Under the pieces are notes generated by a model. It made no database searches. It had not been told where the DNA came from and worked only from the letters and a program-made list of their open reading frames with translations. The translations under genes were made by a program, and so were the position numbers. Source: JAJPJE01 sp963724985 (GTDB lineage: Bacteria > Acidobacteriota > Terriglobia > Terriglobales > Acidobacteriaceae). From it: DNA of 64,000 nucleotides. The DNA is taken from contig CAVRWV010000019.1 in the NCBI GenBank assembly GCA_963724985.1, forward strand, positions 1 through 64,000. Reading direction: 5' to 3'. Positions 8,595 through 17,227 of this stretch are shown here, in pieces. Position 1 is the first letter of the stretch; the number at the start of each line of letters is the position of its first letter.

Positions 8595-8648
8595 AGCGGA
8601 ACGCGAGCTTCCGGAGCACGTTCCGCTCCCGTTCCGCTGCCGTTCCGC
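8595..8648. repeat. Iteron-like direct repeats with 11-base spacing
   Basis: CGTTCCGCT starts at 8619 and 8630 and CGTTCCGC at 8641, so copies are spaced exactly 11 bases, about one helical turn. The reverse complement AGCGGAACG lies at 8595-8603. Such phased repeats often bind a protein cooperatively. Confidence 0.65.
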
Positions 8649-8726
8649 AGCGCCTCCGCCAAAAGTTTGATCGAGAAGGACTAACGACGAACACCACTGC
8701 AAAAGACAGCGTGGGCCGGGCTGCAT

Positions 8727-8808
8727 TGTGGCCGGGAGCGACCCCCTGTGGACGCGCCTTTTGGGCGCCAAAACGCTTTCCGCCGTTCCGGGGTCGCTCC
8801 CGGCCACA
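8727..8808. repeat. Perfect 19-bp inverted repeat with 44-base spacer
   Basis: The left arm TGTGGCCGGGAGCGACCCC (8727-8745) is the exact reverse complement of 8790-8808. The spacer holds a smaller hairpin (GCGCC, TTTTG, GGCGC). The size and form fit a small MITE-like or REP-type element, or a regulatory cruciform; no flanking coding sequence explains it. Confidence 0.8.
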
Positions 8809-9235
8809 GAGGCTGAGTTCCAGGTAAAGCTTCAATGCTATTGCCGCCACCAGTTCCCTCCGAGAGATTTGATCCTGTCCTGCACCGGAGTTTCCAAGGT
8901 TCAGAGCACGAGGAACAGCCGATAATCCAGGGAAGCACTCAGCCTAGCGGCCCTCCCACAAGAAAAGAAGAGAGAAGTGCACACAGTCACAAAGACTGCA
9001 TGCAGCGTCGTTTCTCGTTTCGCATGGCCACCACGACGTTTGGGATTGCGACCCCAGTCCTTCTGCGAAACATTCATGAGTTGAATCTCCGGGTTTTCAG
9101 AAAACTGGGCAGTGAGGCAGCGATGGATCAAATAGCCGTCCGGTTGGCTTGCTGTTTTCTGGGCTCGGCAGATTAGGTAAGGTGTCGATGCTTCTATCCG
9201 ACTAAAAACTCGGTGATTCAGTTGGCGGAGATTAT

Positions 9236-9472
9236 ATGGACTATGAACCGTTTGTCGATGCTGATGCTGTCGCAAATTACATGCGTATTTCGCGCCGCCA
9301 AGTACTCGCTATGTCTCGCCGAGGAGAACTCCCCGCTCACCCCATCGGAGTCGGACGCAAGACTTGGAGATATCGCATCTCCGAAATTGCAGCGCATTTC
9401 TCTACCATCCGCAAACCGGTCCGTGGTACAACCGACCCGGCAGTTCCCGTCGCAACCATGAAAGGAACATAA
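9236..9472 (+). CDS. Excisionase-like helix-turn-helix protein
   Basis: 78 residues with a MerR/HTH_17-type DNA-binding domain: FVDADAVANYMRISRRQVLA, RRGELPAHPIG, RKTWRYRISEI. This is the usual excisionase (Xis) form. Its stop overlaps the integrase start by one base (TAATG), the classic xis-int arrangement, so it probably controls direction of recombination of the element. Confidence 0.8.
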   Translation: MDYEPFVDADAVANYMRISRRQVLAMSRRGELPAHPIGVGRKTWRYRISEIAAHFSTIRKPVRGTTDPAVPVATMKGT

Positions 9473-10713
9473 TGGCGCGACGTGGATCGATTGCAACAAA
9501 GATGCGAGCAAACGGCGAGACGTGGATTTACAGATATTTCGTTACGCGGCCGTCCGATGGGAAACTGATCGAGCACACTGCCGTAATTGGATTAGTGAGT
9601 GAGATTGGGAACAAAGAGACAGCAGCGTGGACGAAAGTCGGTGAACTGGGCCTTGACAAACTCATGGACAAGACGCTCGGACCAGACCCGACGTTCAAGG
9701 AAATTGCCGAACACTTTCGCAATCACGAGTTGAGATCAGCGAAGGTGGGAATTGGGAAACGGGCTGCCGAGAGTATCACCCGTGATGAGCACAACCTGGA
9801 CACCTATCTCATTCCGAGGTGGGGTGACCAGAAGGCGACTGCAATCACGGTTCCTGCTGTAGAAAGCTGGTTCGATGCGCTCTCGATAACTCTTCGGGTC
9901 AAGGGCGACAAGACTCTGCCGCCCCTGTCATGGCCGACAATCAGCAAAGTCCGCGACGTCATGAGCATGGTTTACAAACATGCACAGCGGCACAAATTGA
10001 TTCCGGTCACGCTGGAATCCAATCCTCTCCGCTCGACAAAGTTTGGTGGAGCTCGGTGCAAGAGCGATTCAAGTTACGAGGCGAAGGTCGCGACGCCTGA
10101 TCAGGTCGTGGCGATTCTTGCAGAGCTGGACAGGCCAGAGACCAGAATCTATTGGACCCTGGTTTTGGTTTGTGCAGCGACTGCTCTTCGTCCTCATGAA
10201 TGTTTCGGTCTTCGCTGGAGCGACATGGACTGGAAGCGAGGACAGATAAACCTAAGTCGAGGATGGAGCAAAGGTCGAACAACCGAGGGCAAGGTCAAGA
10301 AAGCCATGACTCAGGTTGCAATGCATCCCGCTCTTGCTTTGTATTTGAAGGAGTGGCGCAGGGAAACTCTTTACGCGAAGGAAACAGACTGGGTGTTCGC
10401 GTCCGTCCGAGAAAAGGGGAGGATTCCCTTGGCGGCTAGCACTGCCGCAAAGAAGCATTTACGTCCTGCAGCGATCAAAGCAGGCGTGATCGCGTCTGGG
10501 GAATCCACTCGTCTCGGCTGGGGCAACCTGCGTCACAGCCTTGCAACTTGGATGGCCAGCAATGTCGATCTTAAGACTGCGCAATCTGCTCTGCGGCACT
10601 CAAAAATTTCGACGACGGCTGAGGTCTACAGCCATCGGATTCACCCGAATCTGGTTGCTGCGCAAGGCAAGTTTATGGGCGAGATAAAGCTTGTATCTGA
10701 CTCGATCCAGTAG
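9472..10713 (+). CDS. int: Tyrosine recombinase / phage-type integrase
   Basis: 413 residues from the ATG at 9472; an open frame continues upstream to 9364 but overlaps the excisionase and is not used. The N-terminal SAM-like DNA-binding part (about 60-180) precedes the catalytic domain. The first catalytic Arg is in TALRPHECFGLRWSDMDW, the R-H pair in WGNLRHSLATWM, and the C-terminal His and Tyr nucleophile in LRHSKISTTAEVYSH. The gene points at tRNA-Asp, 73 bases before its encoded 3' end, a typical attachment site for this family. All catalytic motifs look intact. Confidence 0.93.
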   Translation: MARRGSIATKMRANGETWIYRYFVTRPSDGKLIEHTAVIGLVSEIGNKETAAWTKVGELGLDKLMDKTLGPDPTFKEIAEHFRNHELRSAKVGIGKRAAESITRDEHNLDTYLIPRWGDQKATAITVPAVESWFDALSITLRVKGDKTLPPLSWPTISKVRDVMSMVYKHAQRHKLIPVTLESNPLRSTKFGGARCKSDSSYEAKVATPDQVVAILAELDRPETRIYWTLVLVCAATALRPHECFGLRWSDMDWKRGQINLSRGWSKGRTTEGKVKKAMTQVAMHPALALYLKEWRRETLYAKETDWVFASVREKGRIPLAASTAAKKHLRPAAIKAGVIASGESTRLGWGNLRHSLATWMASNVDLKTAQSALRHSKISTTAEVYSHRIHPNLVAAQGKFMGEIKLVSDSIQ

Positions 10714-10785
10714 GCTTATTTGCTGGCTTGGGTTGGAAATTGGGTTGAAGGGCTAACCATCATTCCAATAACTTCTTTGGAGTGA

Positions 10786-10862
10786 TGGCGGGGACGACGA
10801 GACTCGAACTCGCGACCTCTGCCGTGACAGGGCAGCGTTCTAACCAACTGAACTACGTCCCC
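10786..10862 (-). tRNA. tRNA-Asp (GTC)
   Basis: 77 nt including an encoded CCA. The acceptor stem GGGGACG pairs with CGTCCCC, the anticodon loop CTGTCAC gives anticodon GTC, and the T arm carries GTTCGAGTC. Its 3' end faces the integrase gene. Confidence 0.97.
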
Positions 10863-10879
10863 TTGCCTGGGTTAGTGCT

Positions 10880-10956
10880 TGGTGGGCAGTGCAGGGCTCG
10901 AACCTGCGACCTCCTGCTTGTAAGGCAGGCGCTCTAACCAACTGAGCTAACCGCCC
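10880..10956 (-). tRNA. tRNA-Val (TAC)
   Basis: 77 nt including an encoded CCA. The acceptor stem GGGCGGT pairs with ACTGCCC (one G-U pair), the anticodon is TAC, and the T loop contains GTTCGAG. It lies 17 bases upstream of tRNA-Asp on the same strand, probably one transcript. Confidence 0.97.
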
Positions 10957-11105
10957 TAACGCACGAAAACAAGCGACTTGCGGACTTCGCAAGCAGGGGG
11001 TCTAAACCTCGACCCGCTTGTCTACTGCACGAAGAAAATTGTAACACACGCCCCCGTTGGAATCGGCAACGGGAAAGCAAGTCCGATCTGCGCGAACGAA
11101 CCTGA

Positions 11106-11861
11106 TCAGGAGCGTTCGACAGCCACATCGAAAATGTCGGCGCCATTTTTCTGGAGATGGCGGATGCCATTGTCTCCGGCGACGATCAGGTCACTGGCGA
11201 GACCGATGAACAATCCATGCTCGATGATTCCGGCGCGAGCAGAGAGAGTACCGGCGAGGGCAAAAGGGTTGGTGATGGGAGGGAAGTCGCAGTCGAAGAT
11301 CATGTTACCCGAGTCGGTTATGAATTGTGTGCCGTCTTCAAGCATTCTGATTTTCGGCGTAGCGCCGAGTGATTCGAGAAACCGCATCTGCGACTGCCAT
11401 GCGAAGGGCGAGACTTCGATGGGCAATGAAAAATGTGTGCCGAGGATGGGGGTGAGTTTCGAATCATCGACGGCGATGATCTCGCGACGGGTGGCCTGGG
11501 CGACTATTTTTTCGCGAAAGAGCGCGCCGCCTCCACCTTTAATAAGGTTCAGATTCGGATCGACTTCGTCTGCGCCGTCGATGGTGAGATCGAGATTAGC
11601 GGGCATGGAATCGTTCATCAGGGGAATGCCGGATTCCTCGGCCAGTTGCCAAGCAGCCTTGGAAGTGGGGAAGCCAATGATGTCTTTGAGGATTCCGTCG
11701 TGGATGAGTTGCGCGATGCGGCGCGTGGCGAAGTAGGCGGTGGATCCGGTGCCGAGTCCGACGCGCATTCCCGATTGAATGAAGCGCACGGCATATTCAG
11801 CAGCCTGCTGCTTGAGGTGGGCACGATCGTCAGGTTGCATGGATGGGAGTGAGGGCGACAT
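11106..11861 (-). CDS. rpiA: Ribose-5-phosphate isomerase A
   Basis: Interconverts ribose 5-phosphate and ribulose 5-phosphate in the non-oxidative pentose phosphate pathway, cytoplasmic. 251 residues from the ATG at 11861. Family motifs are GLGTGSTAYF near residue 36, then DLTIDGADEVDPNLNLIKGG and GALFREKIVA, which form the substrate site. A second ATG seven codons in is an alternative start. The open frame extends upstream into the GAF gene, but only because of a frameshift there. It follows the GAF gene on the same strand after 38 bases. Confidence 0.95.
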   Translation of the reverse strand: MSPSLPSMQPDDRAHLKQQAAEYAVRFIQSGMRVGLGTGSTAYFATRRIAQLIHDGILKDIIGFPTSKAAWQLAEESGIPLMNDSMPANLDLTIDGADEVDPNLNLIKGGGGALFREKIVAQATRREIIAVDDSKLTPILGTHFSLPIEVSPFAWQSQMRFLESLGATPKIRMLEDGTQFITDSGNMIFDCDFPPITNPFALAGTLSARAGIIEHGLFIGLASDLIVAGDNGIRHLQKNGADIFDVAVERS

Positions 11862-11899
11862 TGTCGGACCACGGGTGTATCCGTTAAGCAGTTTACAGC

Positions 11900-12425
11900 T
11901 TAGGCATACGTGGAAGGTATGGATGCGAACAGCGGGGCGATGGCTTCGGCGGCCAATTCCAGCGTTCGCAGATCGGCAGGCGGTAAAGTCAGGACCAGCG
12001 ACGGCCGGGTTGCGGCCCTTGCGGGAAACCTGAATCACGCCGATCGATTTGTCGGCGGAAACGATGGGCGCGGACATGAGTTTCTGAATCACCTGATCGG
12101 ATAATTCCGCCTGGGCGCCAAGTTTCACTACTTCGAAGATGCTGGCGTGCCTGACGGTGGTAAAGCTGTTGAAGATTTCCGCCTTCTTGTCAGTGGCAGT
12201 TTTAGCGGCGACAGCGGAACTCGAGAGGGGAATGGCGCCTCCGGCTTTCAGTTCGGGAGGGAAAACAAATTCGAGAAAGCTGCGCTTTACCTGGAGAAGG
12301 GCAACCTCGGTTTCACGTACAGCGAAGAGACGTGCAATCTCAGCGCAGACCTGGGCAACACCCAAGTTGCGGGTGACGGCACTCTGCAATGCTCCGAGCC
12401 GGTTCCGGTCGGTAGAAGGATCCAC
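11900..12425 (-). CDS. GAF-domain protein (frameshifted near the C-terminus)
   Basis: About 174 residues when corrected. NLGVAQVCAEIARLFAVRET, then VKRSFLEFVFPPELKAGGAIP and IVSADKSIGVIQVSRKG have the layout of a small single-domain GAF protein. The frame breaks at about 11974-11984. After the break the conserved ending ADLRTLELAAEAIAPLFASI is read in another frame and stops at 11900. It should bind a small ligand or serve as a signalling module, but no effector domain is attached. It lies upstream of rpiA on the same strand. Confidence 0.75.
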
Positions 12426-12536
12426 GGGAAATGCCTCTCCGCAGGTAATATCGGGATTTTATGAAAACCGGATAAGAAAAGATATGTGTTCGCGGGTACC
12501 TTGGTCATTGGGAGTGCCGAGTTGGGTGTGGGAAAA

Positions 12537-12578
12537 GCAGATCCCTCGCGGACTGCGTCCGCTCGTGATGACAACAAA
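12537..12578 (+). repeat. Interspersed 42-nt repeat, copy 1
   Basis: Matches 37914-37955 at 41 of 42 positions, including gatccctcgcggactgcg and cgctcgtgatgacaacaaa. Intergenic in both places. Similar degenerate ends ('cggaatgaca') occur near 27080 and 48070. Confidence 0.85.
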
Positions 12579-12618
12579 AGGACCTTCTTCGGTCGGACAC
12601 TGCAAAATGTGGTCCCTT

Positions 12619-14192
12619 CTAGTGGGCTGCGCTGACTGCGCCCGGTTTGGCTACGGCCTTCTTCAGCAAGAAAACGATCGGGACGCAGAGGAAGCATGCG
12701 AAGGCGAGATAGCGGAAGTCGTCTACATACGACCAGAGGCGCGCCTGCTGGTTTACAACGCCATTGATTACTCCTAGAGCGCGGTCGCTTTGGGTACTCA
12801 GGGTGGCGCCGTTGGGGCCGGTGCTCTGGTTGAGGAGAGTGGTGACGCCCTGTAACTGCTGCTGATAGGTCGGGACGGGTCGGGTCGATCCAGTGCACCA
12901 TATAGGCGCGGTGTACCTGCTCGTGCCGCGAGACGATGGTGTTTACGATCGAAATTCCGACACTGCCACCGATATTGCGCAGCAGGTTGTAGAGTCCACT
13001 GGCATTGCCAATTTCCTCGTTGCGTAGCCCTGCCATGGTTGTGGTGGAGAGCGGAACGAATATGCATCCAGATCCAAAGCCGCTTAAAACGATGGGCCAT
13101 AGCAAGGACCATTGCGAAATCTGCAGATCGACGTGGGCGAACCAGAGGCTGCATACGGCAAAGAGGAAAAATCCGAAAGCGATGATGTAGCGATTGTCTA
13201 TCCGGCTGGTAAGGACACCGATTATCGGCATGGCAAGGATTGCGCCCATCCCGCGTGGACTAACAGCGATGCCTGCATTGAGAGCGGTGTATCCCAGCAG
13301 CTCCTGGTAGAAGAGCGGGAGCAAAGTGACGAGGCCGTAGATTGTGGCTCCGAAACAGGCGATGAGCACGCAACCGATTGCAAAGTTGCGGTTGCGGAAG
13401 ACACGCAGGTTCACCAGCGGCGCGTGACGGCGCAATTCCCAAATGATGAACGACACGAATGAGACGATTAGCAGGAAAGTCGCCCAGCGTATCCAGGTGG
13501 CTCCGAACCAGTCGTCCTCTTGACCTTTGTCGAGGATGATTTGGAGCAGAGCAAGCCAGAGGGCGAGGAGTCCGAAACCGATGCGATCGAAGCGGCCGGG
13601 CTTAGCGTCGCGGATGTAGGGCGGATCCGTGACGTAGCGCATGATCATGGTGATGGCGAGGATTCCGACAGGGATATTGATATAGAAACGCCCAACGCCA
13701 GGAATAGGTGTCGGTGAGCCAGCCACCGAGAGTGGGACCGAGGACGGGCGCGACGACTACGCCGAGTCCAAAGAGAGCCATGGCAAGGCCTCGTTTTTTC
13801 GGCGGGAACGTTTCGAGAAGAATCGCTTGCGATATGGGTTGAAGTGCGCCACCACCAGCGCCCTGCACGGCGCGCGCGAGCAAGATCATGCCAAGACTGG
13901 TCGCGGAACCGCAGGCGAACGAAGAAACCGTGAAGATGACGATGCAAGTAAGAAGGAAACGCTTGCGTCCGAACTTGAGGGAGAACCAACTGCTGGCGGG
14001 CAAGACCACGGCGTTCGCGACGAGATAGCTGGTGAGAACCCACGTAGCTTCGTCATTGGTTGCGGAGACACTGCCCGCGATGTAGGGAAGCGCGACCGCA
14101 GCAATCGATGTGTCGAGCACCTCCATGAATGTTGGAAGAATCACTGCGAGAGCGATCATCCATGGATTTGTGGCGCGATCTGATCTTGCCAA
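12619..14192 (-). CDS. DHA2-family (EmrB/QacA) MFS drug exporter (two frameshifts)
   Basis: About 523 residues when corrected, the usual length for 14-helix DHA2 exporters. Helix 1 carries PTFMEVLDTSIAAVALPYIA, the family motif C-like region is GLGVVVAPVLGPTLGGWLTD, and later segments are strongly hydrophobic. One extra base at 13686-13688 breaks SWRWAFYINIPVGI and another at 12872-12874 breaks PTRPTYQQQLQGV; both are in three-base homopolymers. After the second break the correct C-terminus ends in KKAVAKPGAVSAAH. It likely exports drugs or metabolites with proton antiport. No adaptor (EmrA) gene is adjacent. Confidence 0.88.
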
Positions 14193-14329
14193 CCTGTTCC
14201 CTCGTGAACCGCAAAAGTGAGAGATGAGTTGGAGCGTTTGACGGTTGCGCTATTTGCGGCGGAACGCGTAGAAAGTCCGCGGGATGCGGAGGATAGGGAG
14301 TGGATTCAGGAATTGCCGGAATGATGGCG

Positions 14330-14986
14330 CTAGTCGTGTTCCTGCAGGATGACAACGACGCGCCGTGGTCCGTGAGCGCCTTGTACCAGAATTTTTTCAA
14401 TGTCGGCGGTGCGACTGGAGCCGCTGATAAGCCCGATGAAGGAGGCGTCAAGCAATTCTGCTTGTGCCTTTTCCAAAGCGGCGTGGATGTCGGGAACGAT
14501 CTGACTTCGGGTACCGAAGACGATGTGACAAGCGGGGACAATCGATGCTCCGCGTCCGCCGAGTTTCGACGAAGTGAGAATGGATCCGGTCTGCGCGACG
14601 AAGGCGTGCGCGAGTGTGACGGTAGCTTGCGTGATTTCGAGCGGTGGACCTTCGTTGGACCAGCGGATCGTTCTGTTTCCGTTCACCCGGTCAGACCAGT
14701 TGCGAAAGACGTCGGCGGTCTGGAAGAAAAGTTCTCCGTCGGGGATAGAGGGCAACAGGCGCTCGAAGGCTGCGACACTTTCCGCGCAAGTGGTAGTCGT
14801 TACCACTTCGGTGAGATTCGTTGAGCACTCGCGAAGAAAGCGTTCGCGCGGGTCGGTGATGGCAGGAAAAATTTCTGATGTGGCGGTGTCCTGAGTTCCG
14901 CCGACGGAGTGGTGCGCGTTGTCCGCGGCTGTCGCTGCGCGCAAACGGGCCAGGATTCGTTCACGCTGCGGATTATTGTTGGCCAT
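14330..14986 (-). CDS. lutC: Lactate utilisation protein LutC (LUD domain)
   Basis: 219 residues from the ATG at 14986. The LUD/YkgG fold is seen in TQATVTLAHAFVAQTGSIL and ASIVPACHIVFGTRSQIVPD. It is the third member of the LutABC complex that oxidises L-lactate to pyruvate in the cytoplasm. The start overlaps the end of lutB by 14 bases, the normal coupled order A-B-C. No regulator of this operon is visible nearby. Confidence 0.92.
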   Translation of the reverse strand: MANNNPQRERILARLRAATAADNAHHSVGGTQDTATSEIFPAITDPRERFLRECSTNLTEVVTTTTCAESVAAFERLLPSIPDGELFFQTADVFRNWSDRVNGNRTIRWSNEGPPLEITQATVTLAHAFVAQTGSILTSSKLGGRGASIVPACHIVFGTRSQIVPDIHAALEKAQAELLDASFIGLISGSSRTADIEKILVQGAHGPRRVVVILQEHD

Positions 14987-16385
14987 GAGATCTCCACCAG
15001 CTACGGAAGGATTGCGCGGGAGGTTCGGGTACGGTGCGATATTTTGTCCACGGGCGCATGGGATCGAGCGCCGATCCGCTGAAGCCAACCAATTTCGCGA
15101 CGCGTAGCGCTTTTCGCGATAGCCAGCCGACGGCGGCAAAGCGGAGACTGCTCATTGCCGTCCATTGGAAGAATCGGAAAGCGAGACGGCTCCCAGTTTT
15201 GTCGGACCGGGCGATGGCATCGCGGCGATTAAGAAGCAACTGGTGCGGCAGGTCGATTTTCACTGGGCAAACGGTTCCGCAGGCGGAACACAGTGAAGAA
15301 GCGTAAGAGAGGTGCGAGAAGCCCTCGGATGGCTTGAGGTTAGGCGTCAGCACGCTACCGATTGGACCTTGATAGGTAGTGCCGTAGGTGTGTCCGCCTA
15401 CCTGGCGATATACGGGGCAGACGTTCAGACAAGCGCCGCAGCGGATGCACTTCAGGATTTCGCGATGCTCAGGGCTGGCGAGAATCTGGCTGCGTCCATT
15501 GTCGAGCAGCACGACGTGAAATTCTTCGGGTCCATCCACTTCATCCGGTCGTCGAGGGCCGCCTATCAATGTGCTGTAGGTGGTGATGGGCTGTCCGGTT
15601 CCCGACGAAGCCAGGACTGGCCAAAGCATCGCGAGATCAGTGAGCCGCGGAATTATTTTCTCAATGCCCGTGATCGCAACATGAATGCGCGGGACAGTTG
15701 TGGTGAGGCGGCCATTGCCTTCGTTGGTGGAGATGGCGACCATGCCGGCGTCGGCGACGAGAAAGTTTGCGCCGGATACGCCCATTTCCGCGGAGAAGAA
15801 AGCCTTGCGCAACGCGCGCCGGGCTGCGGCGACAAGTTCGGGAGGATCTTCGCCGCGCATCTCGGAGGGAATCTTCTCGCGGAACAGATCGGCAATCTGA
15901 ATCCGGGTGAGATGCATGGCTGGAGTCACGATATGGTAAGGAGGCTCTTTCCTTAGCTGAACGATGTATTCGCCGAGGTCGGTCTCCCAGACGGTGATGC
16001 CATCTTTTTCCAGCGCGCCGGTGAGGTGAATCTCTTCGGTGACCATCGACTTCACTTTGACGACGGTCTTCACATTTCGGCTCGCTGCGAGTTGAGCAAC
16101 GTAATTGCGAGCGTCTTCCGCGGTTTCTGCCCAGTAAACGTGGCCTCCGCGCTCCAGAATTTTTGCCTCGAACTGTTCCAGGTAGGTGTCGAGGTGCTCG
16201 ACCGCCTCGGCCTTGATCTGGGAACAGCGCTCGCGGGCGGCTTCCCAATTGGTGAAGCGAGCTTTGCCGCGGGCTACGGCTGCGTCGTACGAATCGATGT
16301 TGCGTTGAATCGTATTGCGATGGACTAGATCCGCCGATTTCTCAGTGGCACGCCGGAGGAAGTCCTGCGCTGGAGTCAGGCTCAT
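14973..16385 (-). CDS. lutB: Lactate utilisation iron-sulfur protein LutB
   Basis: 470 residues. An N-terminal LUD domain (about 70-290) is followed by two 4Fe-4S clusters, CIRCGACLNVCPVYR and CSACGTVCPVKIDLP (about 305-380). It is the electron-transfer subunit of the lactate oxidase complex. It overlaps lutA by four bases and lutC by 14, so all three are translationally coupled. The length and motifs match full-length LutB. Confidence 0.95.
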   Translation of the reverse strand: MSLTPAQDFLRRATEKSADLVHRNTIQRNIDSYDAAVARGKARFTNWEAARERCSQIKAEAVEHLDTYLEQFEAKILERGGHVYWAETAEDARNYVAQLAASRNVKTVVKVKSMVTEEIHLTGALEKDGITVWETDLGEYIVQLRKEPPYHIVTPAMHLTRIQIADLFREKIPSEMRGEDPPELVAAARRALRKAFFSAEMGVSGANFLVADAGMVAISTNEGNGRLTTTVPRIHVAITGIEKIIPRLTDLAMLWPVLASSGTGQPITTYSTLIGGPRRPDEVDGPEEFHVVLLDNGRSQILASPEHREILKCIRCGACLNVCPVYRQVGGHTYGTTYQGPIGSVLTPNLKPSEGFSHLSYASSLCSACGTVCPVKIDLPHQLLLNRRDAIARSDKTGSRLAFRFFQWTAMSSLRFAAVGWLSRKALRVAKLVGFSGSALDPMRPWTKYRTVPEPPAQSFRSWWRSHGQQ

Positions 16386-17122
16386 TGAGCCTCCTGCGCG
16401 AGGATGCTTGCGAGGTGAATCGGCTTAGCGGCGCGTCGCGTGTGGTCGAGAATGCCGCCGAGATGAATGAGGCAACTGGTGTCGAGAGAGGTGACGTACT
16501 CGGCCTTGGTTCCTTCGACATAACCGGCCTTGGTATCGCCCATGCCCGCGGAGATCATGGCGAATTTCGTGGAGAAAGTTCCGCCGAAGCCACAGCAATC
16601 GTCAGCGCGCGGCAGGGGGCGCAACTCAAGACCACGTACCTGTTTCAGCAAGGCGATGGGCTCATCATGAATGCCCAACTCCCGGGTGGCGTGGCATGAA
16701 GAATGGTAGGTAACGCTGTGTGCGAAGGAAGCGCCCACGTCGGTGACATTGGCAACGCGCACAAGGAATTGTGACAACTCGTGGACGCGCTGCCCGAGGT
16801 TGATTGCATCCTGGTGAAGCGGTGAGTTCTCGAGTAGCTCCGGGTAGTGCTTCTTGACCATGCTGGTGCAAGAACCAGAAGGACAGACGATGGTTTCATA
16901 ATTCGCGAAGATACGCAGGAACCGTTCTGCACAGGATTTGGCGACGTCCCAGTAGCCGGTATTGAAAGCGGGCTGACCGCAGCAGGTTTGGTCATCCGGG
17001 AAGGCGACTGTGTACCCGATCCGTCGCAGGACTTTGACGGTGTCAATGGCGACCTGCGGCTGCAGTTGGTCGATGAAGCAGGGTACGAACAGGGCCACTG
17101 TTTTCGGCATAGGGATTCCCAA
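16382..17122 (-). CDS. lutA: Lactate utilisation protein LutA (CCG-domain)
   Basis: About 246 residues; a start four codons later (MPKTV) is equally possible. It has two cysteine-rich CCG motifs: DQTCCGQPAFNTGY and ADDCCGFGGTFSTKF, with partner cysteines in CPSGSC and YHSSCHATREL. These bind the [4Fe-4S] cluster of glycolate/lactate oxidase-type subunits. First gene of the lutABC operon. Confidence 0.94.
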   Translation of the reverse strand: MGIPMPKTVALFVPCFIDQLQPQVAIDTVKVLRRIGYTVAFPDDQTCCGQPAFNTGYWDVAKSCAERFLRIFANYETIVCPSGSCTSMVKKHYPELLENSPLHQDAINLGQRVHELSQFLVRVANVTDVGASFAHSVTYHSSCHATRELGIHDEPIALLKQVRGLELRPLPRADDCCGFGGTFSTKFAMISAGMGDTKAGYVEGTKAEYVTSLDTSCLIHLGGILDHTRRAAKPIHLASILAQEAQ

Positions 17123-17227
17123 AGTTCGACAGAAACTCTAGGCTACCAAAAACGCGGGCTGGGAATATAGCGGGCGGTTGTCCGGCCTTTGTCGAGGGCG
17201 TTAGTAGTGTCCGAGTGTAAAGGGAAG

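Larger units (their letters stand above)
7933..9235. other. 1.3 kb gene-free stretch in the accessory region
   Basis: Short ORFs in all frames lack recognisable domains, ribosome-binding sites or coding-like composition. The stretch holds a TC dinucleotide run near 8159-8178, three direct repeats at 8619-8648 and a perfect 19-bp inverted repeat at 8727-8808. It lies directly upstream of the excisionase and integrase genes, where an integrative element would carry control or replication sequences, but it could equally be decayed DNA. Confidence 0.6.

Noticed and set aside
12139..12777. 212-codon plus-strand ORF across the GAF gene start and the MFS end
   Set aside because: Spans two convincing minus-strand genes and an intergenic repeat; composition is not protein-like.
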